A DNA stretch of 64,000 bases from Halopseudomonas aestusnigri (GTDB lineage Bacteria; Pseudomonadota; Gammaproteobacteria; Pseudomonadales; Pseudomonadaceae), in the NCBI RefSeq assembly GCF_002197985.1, contig NZ_NBYK01000001.1, positions 193,023-257,022 on the forward strand. The letters are read 5' to 3'. This document shows, in pieces, positions 56,123 through 64,000 of the stretch. Below the pieces are notes generated by a model, which did not search any database, had not been told where the DNA came from, and was given only the letters and a program-made list of their open reading frames with translations. Numbering within the stretch: position 1 is the stretch's first letter; every line of letters starts with the position of its first letter. The translations under genes and the position numbers were made by a program.

Positions 56123-56925
56123 TCAGCAACGTTCCAGCATGATCATTTGCATGGCCACTTCGAGGCCCTCAATACCTTGCTCGGCGATGGCCTGCTGGCG
56201 TTCGGGGCGGCTGCGTACGCCGTGCGGCGTCATGCCGATCAGATTGCCCAGATCTTCGCTTGTCAGCTGAAGAGGATAGCGCAGGGTCTGCTCCGAGGCG
56301 ATGCGCAGTCCGACCGGCAGGGCCTTGATCAGCGCCGGTGTCGGGTGGATCTGATCATACAGATGTTCGCGCAGGGCCAGCAGGTGGTCGCTGTGCGGGC
56401 CGACGATGAGGATGCGTCCGCCTGGCTTGACGGTGCGCAGGCATTCGTCTGCAGACCACGGACTGAACACGCTCAAGGCTGCATCCAGACTCTGGTCGGC
56501 AACTGGCAGGCGAGCACTGGAGGCTACCATCCAGCGGATGCTGCGGCTGCGCCGGCAGGCCTTGATGATGGCGTCCTTGCTGATGTCGAAGCCACCGATG
56601 GCGGTGTCTGGCAGGGCGCGGGCGAGGCGCTCGGTGTAGTAGCCCTCACCGCAGCCCATATCGAGCAGGGTCTGGGGGCTGAATTCGGCGAATAGCTGAT
56701 TGATTGCATCGCTCACCGGCTGGTAGTGCCGGGCGTCGAGGAACGCCTGACGACAGGCCAGCATTTGCGGCGTGTCGCCGGGCTGCTTGCTGTTCTTGAA
56801 TTGCACCAGCAGCAGATTCAGGTAACCCTGGCGGGCCTGATCGTAGCTATGGCCGGCCGGGCAGCGCCATTGGCGCTCAACGTTGCTCAGCGGGGCACGG
56901 CAGTGTGGGCAGATCAGTTGCAGCA

Positions 56926-56926
<1 letters not shown>
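56123..56926 (-). CDS. rlmA: 23S rRNA (guanine-745-N1)-methyltransferase
   Basis: RlmA methylates G745 in 23S rRNA. The 267-aa protein starts with a zinc-binding part (CPHC at about 6-9, then CPAGHSYD), then YLNLLLVQFKNSKQPGDTPQM, the SAM motif LLDMGCGEGYYTERLA, and a C-terminal methyltransferase half. All are diagnostic of RlmA(I). The ATG at 56926 overlaps the dapE stop by one base, so dapE and rlmA are co-transcribed. Confidence 0.93.
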
Positions 56927-58194
<1,268 letters not shown>

Positions 58195-59151
58195 TCAGAT
58201 TCGCGTGTCGGGCCAGCGTGCCCGTCGCCACGCCCGACGCTGCTTCTTGTTGAGGAAGGTCCAGGCCAGCAGCCGACTGCGCTTGCTGCCCTGACCCATG
58301 TCGATGATGCGTACGTCGGTGGCGCCGAGATCGCGCAACTGCTCGGGCAGTGCTTTCAGGCTGGATGCGCTGGCGACCAGCGTCGTGAACCAGAATACCT
58401 GCGACGCGCAGGTCCTGCTCTGCTCGGCCATGCGGCGAAGGAAGCCTGCCTCGCCGTCGGCGCAATACAGCTCGTTGGCGCGGCCGCCGAAATTGCGCCC
58501 GCCGGGTTGCTTGCCCAGGCCCTGCCACTTGCGCTCGTTGGCCTGCCGGGCCTCGTCGGCGCTGGCATAGAACGGCGGGTTGCACAGGGTGAAGTCGAAC
58601 TGCTCGTCGGCGCCGATGATGCCAGTGAAAATGCACGCGGGGTCCGCCTGCCGGCGCAGCTCGATCCGGGACTGCAGGGTCGGATTGGCCGCGAGGATCT
58701 GCGTGCCGTTGCGCAGGGCGTCGGCATCAATGTCGCTGCCGACGAATTGCCAGCCATATTCGGCGTTACCGATCAGGGGATAAATCAGGTTGGCACCGGT
58801 GCCAACATCCAGCCCGCGCAGGCTCGCGCCCTTGGGGATAACGCCATCGTGGCTGCTTGCAAGCAAATCCGCCAGGTGGTGGATAAGATCGGCGCGGCCG
58901 GGGATGGGCGGGCACAGGGCGTTGTCCGGGATCTGCCAGCCATTGATGTCGTACCAGTGCGTGAGCAGGGCACCGTTGAGGCAGCGCAGGGCGGCCGGAT
59001 CTGTAAAGTCGATGGTCGTCTGTCCATCCTTGCCCTGGCGGATAAAAGCCTTTAGTGGCGGGCACTTGCGGGCCAGAAGGGGGAAGTCGTAACGGCCCTG
59101 ATAACGGTTGCGTGGATGCAGTGCTGGTGGCTTGGATGAGCGGCGCGACAT
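58195..59151 (-). CDS. rlmF: 23S rRNA (adenine-1618-N6)-methyltransferase
   Basis: RlmF methylates A1618 of 23S rRNA. The 318-aa protein begins LHPRNRYQGRYDFPLL after a short basic tail and has the SAM motif LRGLDVGTGANLIYPLIG, and the catalytic tetrapeptide in LCNPPFYASADEA, typical of N6-adenine methyltransferases. CAGGAG lies 5 nt before the ATG at 59151; the in-frame ATG at 59184 would add 11 residues. It is separated from dapE by 132 nt that hold no gene. Confidence 0.93.
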   Translation of the reverse strand: MSRRSSKPPALHPRNRYQGRYDFPLLARKCPPLKAFIRQGKDGQTTIDFTDPAALRCLNGALLTHWYDINGWQIPDNALCPPIPGRADLIHHLADLLASSHDGVIPKGASLRGLDVGTGANLIYPLIGNAEYGWQFVGSDIDADALRNGTQILAANPTLQSRIELRRQADPACIFTGIIGADEQFDFTLCNPPFYASADEARQANERKWQGLGKQPGGRNFGGRANELYCADGEAGFLRRMAEQSRTCASQVFWFTTLVASASSLKALPEQLRDLGATDVRIIDMGQGSKRSRLLAWTFLNKKQRRAWRRARWPDTRI

Positions 59152-59309
59152 GTTGACTCCTGAGCTGGAGGGGGAGCTTCCCACGCCGATGTGGGGCTTG
59201 TCATCTGTTGTGCACAGAAGCTGGGGATGATGCTGTGGATAAGTTCAGGATATCCACCTCAACTCCAGCAGGGCTGGCGGCTGCGCAAGACTGGTTGTTT
59301 TCTGATCGA

Positions 59310-60389
59310 TTACAGCGCTTGCAGGAAAGCCTCCAGTGCGGCCAGCTCATCGCTGTCCAGCCCCAGCGGTTGCAGCAGCTCTGAGGTTTGTGGAAACAGC
59401 GGATCATTCTGTTGATGCGCTGCTGGATGCGGGCGGGGCATGCCCGCGTTGTACATGCGTAACACCCCGCTCAGGTTGGGGAACAGGCCGTTGTGCATCC
59501 AGGGGCCGGTCTGGCTGACCAGGCGTAGTGAGGGAGTTCGGAACTTGCCGACGTCGCTCGGATCAGCGGTTACCTGATAACGGCCGGTGTCTTCGTACTT
59601 GCGGCCGTAGTAGGTGAGGCCCAGATTGTGGAAGCGCTGGTCGGTCAGTGCTGCACCCTGATGGCAGTTAAGGCAGCGCGCCTTGGTGCGGAACAGATGT
59701 AGTCCCTGCAGTTGCTGGTCGCTCAGTGCCGTGGTGTCGCCACGCAGAAATCGATCCAGCGGACGGTCCCTGGGGATCAGGCTGCGCTGAAAATCGGCCA
59801 GGGCGCTGGCCAGCTGGCCGGAGTCGATGGGCGAGTGGTCGAACACGTCAGCAAAGCGCTGGCGGTAATCCGGATTCTGATTGAGCCGCTGCAGCACTTC
59901 GGGCAGCCGGGCGGCCATCTCATGCGGAGCCTCAATTGGCTTCAGCGCCTGATCCTCAAGGCTATCGCTGCGGCCGTCCCAGAACAGGTGCTCGATTAGC
60001 GCAGCGGCCACAACGCTTGGCGTATTGCGCGTACCGAGTTGTTGTTGATGCCCGGGAGAGACGCGCAGCCCGTCGGCAAATGCCTGCCGTGGATCGTGGC
60101 AACTGCTGCAGGCAATGTCGCGTGCCTGCGACAGCAGCGGCTCACTGAACAGGGCTGCGCCCAGCGCCACACGTGCAGGGTCCAGAGCAGGAAGGACCGG
60201 CAGCGGGGCCAGGTCCTGCTGTGGTTGCCCGGCGTCAATCTGCGCCGGTGGCCATTGCGCCTGCGGTGCGCTGTAGTGCGCTCGCAGACAGGCGGCTGTG
60301 CTCAGGTCGCAGGGTTCGGCGGCGCGGGACTGCCCGGAGCCCAGCACCGCAAGCAGGGCTGCGACAATGAAACCTGTGTGCATAAACAT
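59310..60389 (-). CDS. MauG/cytochrome c peroxidase-family di-heme protein
   Basis: The 359-aa protein has a signal peptide (about 1-23) and two c-type heme motifs, CSSCH (94-98) and CLNCH (239-243), as in di-heme cytochrome c peroxidases and MauG. The conserved LFWDGR (135-140) lies between them, and the N-terminal half contains an extra cysteine pair (Cys27, Cys34) before YSAPQAQWPPAQID. It should be periplasmic and either reduce peroxide or oxidise a partner. The start lies 3 nt after the receptor stop, so it is translated from the same transcript. The real electron partner is not visible. Confidence 0.88.
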   Translation of the reverse strand: MFMHTGFIVAALLAVLGSGQSRAAEPCDLSTAACLRAHYSAPQAQWPPAQIDAGQPQQDLAPLPVLPALDPARVALGAALFSEPLLSQARDIACSSCHDPRQAFADGLRVSPGHQQQLGTRNTPSVVAAALIEHLFWDGRSDSLEDQALKPIEAPHEMAARLPEVLQRLNQNPDYRQRFADVFDHSPIDSGQLASALADFQRSLIPRDRPLDRFLRGDTTALSDQQLQGLHLFRTKARCLNCHQGAALTDQRFHNLGLTYYGRKYEDTGRYQVTADPSDVGKFRTPSLRLVSQTGPWMHNGLFPNLSGVLRMYNAGMPRPHPAAHQQNDPLFPQTSELLQPLGLDSDELAALEAFLQAL

Positions 60390-60392
60390 GGC

Positions 60393-63197
60393 TCAGAATC
60401 GATAGCCCAGTTCCAGCCAGAATTGCCGTCCGGTTTCGTAGGTAACGGTGTTGTTGCTGGATACCTCTGCGGCGCTACGTTCGTTTAGCACGTTGAACAC
60501 GTCGACGTTGACGAACACCTCCTGCTGTTTTGGCAGATCCAGCGCCCATGCCAGACGCATATCCCAGGTCAGCGCGCCGCCGTAATCCTGTACTTCCCAG
60601 ACGTCGACAGAGACGCCCTGATAGTCGATGTTCTCGCCGGTATCGGCCACTTTGCTGTAGTCGGCACGGTAGCGGAAGAAGTTGCTCCAGATCAGGTTGG
60701 CCTGCGGTACCTGAGTGATGGTGGTCAGGCGTGCGGTCCAGGGGCGGGTAAAGTTATCGGCCGGGCGGTCAGCATAGCGGATGAACTTGCCCTGGTAGGA
60801 GATATACGGGTTCTCGAAGTACAGCTCGCCGGCGCTGTCATCGAAATAGGTGGGAGCGCTGCTCTTGCTGTTGGTCCAGTCCAGTGCCAACTGGCCGCTG
60901 GTGCTGGTGCCCCAAAGCGAATAGGCCCGCAGCGGCGTGACCATCAGCGTGAAGATGTCGGTTTCGCTTTTGCCTTCGTTAGCCCAAGTGGTGTAGTCGT
61001 CATCCAGCGTCGGATCGGTGGACGGCTCACCGAGGGTTTCGCCGCTGACCTGAACGACCTGATCGCGCCCCTTGCGGTTGACGTACTTGAGGCCGAACTC
61101 CAGATTATTCCAGCGCTGTACCACGCCGAGCATCAGCTCATCGTCGTAGGCAATATTCAGCTGACTGAAGCTGACCTGGTTTTGTGCCTGGGTGCCGACG
61201 GTCCAGTCGTCGTCAATCGACGCCCGGGTTTCGCTGTTGTAACGCAACTGATTGCGGCCTTCCTGCAGGCGCCAGGCGGCGATATTACGGCCGTAGTAGC
61301 GGTTGGCACCGGCCTGCAGCAGGGTATTACCGTTGGCGAACAGGTCGTACTCTGCGGCAAAGCGCGGAGCGATGGTGGTCTGGTCCATGTAGTTGTCGCT
61401 GTCTATCCGCACGCCCGGGCGGATGCGCAGCTGTTCGATCTGGATATCGTCTTCAAGCCAGGCGCCCCAGCTCAGGGTGGTAAAGCTGAAGTCGCCGGCG
61501 GCATATCGGGTACGGCGGCTCATGTACTGGCCGGCCCAGCCGTTGTTGGTCAGGCCCATGGAACAGGCGTCGACTTGCTGGCCGGCGCTGTTGGTACAGG
61601 TGTCGGTTTCGCGGGGGGTGACATAGGTACTGCTTTCGCTGGTGCGTTCGTAGAAGACCTCGTCTTCGCCGATCTCTAGGCCGCCGCGCAGACGGTGTTC
61701 GCTGGCCAGCCAGTTGATGGGTTTCGCTGCGGCGTCGAGCTTGTACTGCCAGCCGGACTGCTGCTGTTCGATATCGCCAAACTCGCCTTCCAGCGTGCTG
61801 TTTCCGGTGCCCCACCATTTGCTTTCCGAGGTGCGCCAGGCGTAGTAATCGTCAAAGTCCGGGTTGCGAGACTGCTCCAGCTGGTTCCAGCCCAGACTCT
61901 GGGTGAGGGTGAGGCTGTCTCCCTGCCAAACCCCTTCTAGGTTGAGTTGAGTGCCGCCAGACTCTATGTAGATGTCCGAGTTGGCAATGTTTGAGCGGAA
62001 GTACTGTGCCTCTTCTGGCGCATAGGCGACGCTGCCACGCAGGGTCAGGCGGTCGGAGGCATGCCAGATACCTTTGAGAAAGTAGTTGTCGATGCTGCGA
62101 GTCTGTTCTTCTTCGCGGTAGCCGTAGGTATCGACCAGGTGTGAGGAATAGAAGCTGAGCGGGATCTCCGAACGCTTCTGACTGAAGCTGGCGAGCAGGC
62201 CGAAGTCGTCGTTCAGGTAGCCTTCCAGAGTACCGCGCACGGTCGTTTTCTCGAACTCCGGCTGGCCGTCATCCCAGGAGGAGGCGTTTTCAACGTCGTC
62301 GGCTTCCACTGGGTCAATGTGGTATTCGGTCCACTCCGAGCGGGTGATCTGGTAGGACAGGCTGCCGGACAGCTCGCGCTTGGGGTCGCGGGTGCGGGCA
62401 TTGACTACGCCGCCGTTGAAACCGCCGTATTCGGCGGACACGTTGCTGTCGAGTACTTCGATCTCTTCCAGCAGGTCGGTATCCAGGGCCAAACCCTGGC
62501 TGCGACCGGGTACGGCAAACAGGCGATAAGGAGTGTCTTCTTGGGCCGGGTCGATGTCGTTGTTCATGTTCATACCATCGACGATAAAGGCGTTCTGATA
62601 GAACTGAGCACCGTTGATGCTGATATCGGCCGGGCTGATTTCCCCCGGAGTGCGGCTGCTTTGTTGGCTGTTGTCGAACTGCACCGCCGGGTTGGTTTTC
62701 AGCAGGCTGGTGATATCGCCATTGCCTGCAGGCAGCGCCTCGATTACTGAACGGGGCAAGGTGTTGCTGCTTTGGTAGGGGCTGGACGTGTGTTCGGCAA
62801 GGACCTGCAGGGTGGGCAGGCGAACGTCACCGGCGGCGTCGGATTGAATCAGTTGTTGCGGAAGAATAATGACAGTGTCGTCATCGCTGAGTTGCCAGCT
62901 CAGGCCACTGCCTTCCAGCAGCATGCCAAGCACAGTCAGAACCGACAGCTGCCCCTGAATGGCTGGCGCCTGATGATCAGCCAGCAATTCCGACGGCGCG
63001 CTGACCTGCAGGCCAGACTGGTTGCTAAACGCCAGTAAAGCAGTTGCCAGAGGTTGTGCCGGGATGTCGTAGATGTAAAAGCTTATTTGCTTGTCGCTGG
63101 CAGTGTTGGCCTGACTGGCAAGCGGGATAAGTCCCAGAGCAATCGCGCACGTAAGTGCGCAAGGGCGGAGTGACCGCAGGGTGGGTTGGTTGGGCAC
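60393..63197 (-). CDS. STN-containing TonB-dependent receptor (FecA-type transducer)
   Basis: The 934-aa outer-membrane protein has a signal peptide (about 1-30), an STN signalling domain (about 38-113: FYIYDIPAQPLATALLAF and on), and a likely TonB box (LPTLQVLAE, about 127-135). A plug follows (about 145-290), then a barrel ending in aromatic YRF. An STN domain means it can signal to a FecR anti-sigma, which is present just upstream. The substrate is unknown. Two cysteines in one loop (DTCTNSAGQQVDACSMG) may form a disulfide. AGGGAG lies 8 nt before the GTG at 63197; a GTG at 63203 is too close. Confidence 0.9.
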   Translation of the reverse strand: MPNQPTLRSLRPCALTCAIALGLIPLASQANTASDKQISFYIYDIPAQPLATALLAFSNQSGLQVSAPSELLADHQAPAIQGQLSVLTVLGMLLEGSGLSWQLSDDDTVIILPQQLIQSDAAGDVRLPTLQVLAEHTSSPYQSSNTLPRSVIEALPAGNGDITSLLKTNPAVQFDNSQQSSRTPGEISPADISINGAQFYQNAFIVDGMNMNNDIDPAQEDTPYRLFAVPGRSQGLALDTDLLEEIEVLDSNVSAEYGGFNGGVVNARTRDPKRELSGSLSYQITRSEWTEYHIDPVEADDVENASSWDDGQPEFEKTTVRGTLEGYLNDDFGLLASFSQKRSEIPLSFYSSHLVDTYGYREEEQTRSIDNYFLKGIWHASDRLTLRGSVAYAPEEAQYFRSNIANSDIYIESGGTQLNLEGVWQGDSLTLTQSLGWNQLEQSRNPDFDDYYAWRTSESKWWGTGNSTLEGEFGDIEQQQSGWQYKLDAAAKPINWLASEHRLRGGLEIGEDEVFYERTSESSTYVTPRETDTCTNSAGQQVDACSMGLTNNGWAGQYMSRRTRYAAGDFSFTTLSWGAWLEDDIQIEQLRIRPGVRIDSDNYMDQTTIAPRFAAEYDLFANGNTLLQAGANRYYGRNIAAWRLQEGRNQLRYNSETRASIDDDWTVGTQAQNQVSFSQLNIAYDDELMLGVVQRWNNLEFGLKYVNRKGRDQVVQVSGETLGEPSTDPTLDDDYTTWANEGKSETDIFTLMVTPLRAYSLWGTSTSGQLALDWTNSKSSAPTYFDDSAGELYFENPYISYQGKFIRYADRPADNFTRPWTARLTTITQVPQANLIWSNFFRYRADYSKVADTGENIDYQGVSVDVWEVQDYGGALTWDMRLAWALDLPKQQEVFVNVDVFNVLNERSAAEVSSNNTVTYETGRQFWLELGYRF

Positions 63198-63225
63198 AGA
63201 CACGGCTCCCTGTTGAATTTTGAAT

Positions 63226-63240
63226 TGATAATGATTCGCG
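63226..63240. promoter_or_regulatory. partial Fur-box-like site
   Basis: TGATAATGATTCGCG holds a perfect left half (TGATAAT) of the Fur 7-1-7 consensus; the right half keeps only ATT. It lies 29 nt before the receptor start, where iron control is common in FecIRA-type systems. The weak half makes this a candidate only. Confidence 0.35.
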
Positions 63241-63293
63241 TTTGCAGGGGTGTGACGTGTGAGTGCCGCGTTTTTTCAGCAATGCGGGGAAAA

Positions 63294-64000
63294 TTAGTCG
63301 CTGATGATGGTCAACCAGGGTGAAACGCTGTTGATGCGGGCATTGTAGGGGCCTAAAACGGCACGTAAGGCTGCATCCGGAGTGTCTAGTTTGAAGCGGC
63401 CTGTGACCCGCTTCTGGGCAAGCTCCGGGCTGCGCAGCCACAGGTATCCGGATCGATATCGGCCCAGTTCCACCAGCACGCTGGTCAGAGGTTGGTCCTG
63501 AACTGTCAGGTAACCGGTTTGCCACTCGGCAATGTGTGTGCTGTCTACCGCGCTGATGCAGTCGTTCCGGCAGTCATTGGCTGCAAGCTGCTGGCCTGCA
63601 TTGAGCACAACCTCTGGACCGTCCGGGTAGGCCACCCGGACTTGCCCCTCGCGAACCTGAACAGCATTGCGCCTGCTATCGGTATCTACCAGAAAGGCGG
63701 TGCCGGTGACGGTGACGGTCAGATCATCCGTGAACACTTGAAACGGGCGGCTGGCGTCTGGGCTGACTTGCAGGAACACTCGGCCCTTGTGCAGATCGAG
63801 ATGGCGGCTGTCGTTGGCCATGCTGACATCCAGCTCGGTGCCAGCATCCATAAATACGCGGGTGCCGTCGGTCAGAGTAATCTGCTCGGGTTGGTTATCG
63901 CTGCGATATTGCGGGTGCTTGTGCAGCAGACTATGACCGATGACTGTGGACAGCAGAACGCTGGCCGCAAGTGCTGACGGATAACGCCAGCGGCGTTGTC
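63294..64000 (-). CDS. fecR: FecR-family anti-sigma / signal transducer (5' end off window)
   Basis: The reading frame is open to the right edge, so the start lies outside. The 235 residues seen include a membrane helix (YPSALAASVLLSTVIGHSL), a FecR domain (ITLTDGTRVFMDAGTEL, then LDLHKGRVFLQV, VTVTGTAFLVD, VQVREGQVRV), and a C-terminal STN/DUF4974-like part (GYLTVQDQPLTSVLVELGRY onward). FecR binds the STN domain of the receptor in the periplasm and controls an ECF sigma factor, which is expected beyond the edge. It is 96 nt upstream of the receptor. An odd CRNDC cysteine pair lies in the middle. Confidence 0.88.
   Translation of the reverse strand, partial: QRRWRYPSALAASVLLSTVIGHSLLHKHPQYRSDNQPEQITLTDGTRVFMDAGTELDVSMANDSRHLDLHKGRVFLQVSPDASRPFQVFTDDLTVTVTGTAFLVDTDSRRNAVQVREGQVRVAYPDGPEVVLNAGQQLAANDCRNDCISAVDSTHIAEWQTGYLTVQDQPLTSVLVELGRYRSGYLWLRSPELAQKRVTGRFKLDTPDAALRAVLGPYNARINSVSPWLTIISD

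Noticed and set aside
59310-64000. A complete methanobactin (mbn) operon
   Set aside because: No MbnP, biosynthesis genes or precursor peptide are visible; only a partial resemblance in gene order can be claimed.

Overview
The window looks like a chromosome segment of a gammaproteobacterium of the Pseudomonadaceae, probably a relative of Pseudomonas or Halopseudomonas. I base this on gene content and order: nadB, then algU-mucA-mucB-mucC-mucD-lepA-lepB-(DUF4845)-rnc-era-recO-pdxJ-acpS, and gacS divergent from cysM-rlmD-relA-mazG. Both blocks, and the protein sequences themselves (AlgU, MucA, BdlA-like chemoreceptor, GacS), are typical of that family. G+C looks uniformly high (roughly 60 percent by eye). 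No rRNA, tRNA, CRISPR array, insertion sequence or prophage was seen.

Layout. 1-10.4 kb: a paired-hairpin repeat at the left edge, a class III CoA-transferase, then a run of sensory genes (PAS-PAS chemoreceptor, PAS-GGDEF, globin-PAS-GGDEF-EAL) interleaved with yedI, yaeQ and recJ. 10.4-20.7 kb: prfB (needing a +1 ribosomal frameshift), lysS, a MATCAP/DUF1704 metalloprotease-like protein, ung, a crotonase, an HDOD protein with ygfZ, divergent sdhE-ygfX, and nadB. 20.8-31.9 kb: the envelope-stress operon algU-mucABCD behind two AlgU-type promoters, followed by the lepA-to-acpS translation, RNA-processing and cofactor run. 31.9-43.3 kb: gacS, cysM-rlmD-relA-mazG, a small unknown gene, and ppc. 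43.5-49.4 kb: adk, tsaB, two unknowns, rsmJ and plsB. 49.8-54.3 kb: a four-gene Gld-type ABC export/auxiliary cassette. 54.4-59.2 kb: a cold-shock protein, trxC, a small K+ channel-like protein, rlmA, dapE and rlmF. 59.3-64.0 kb: an accessory-looking FecR / STN-type TonB-dependent receptor / di-heme peroxidase operon, cut by the right edge.

How the genes work together. AlgU/MucABCD sense envelope stress. GacS and RelA are global regulators. The three PAS proteins at the left link redox or oxygen sensing to chemotaxis-type and cyclic-di-GMP signalling. RlmD, RlmA, RlmF, RsmJ, TsaB, PrfB, LysS, LepA, Era and Rnc make this a translation-rich neighbourhood. The right-edge operon is the best candidate for a less-described system: its layout (anti-sigma, transducing receptor, MauG-like peroxidase) resembles part of the methanobactin-uptake gene order, but no MbnP or peptide gene is visible.

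Limits: functions come from reading protein sequence and motifs by eye. No database search was run. Starts were chosen from ribosome-binding sites, family length and overlap with neighbours.
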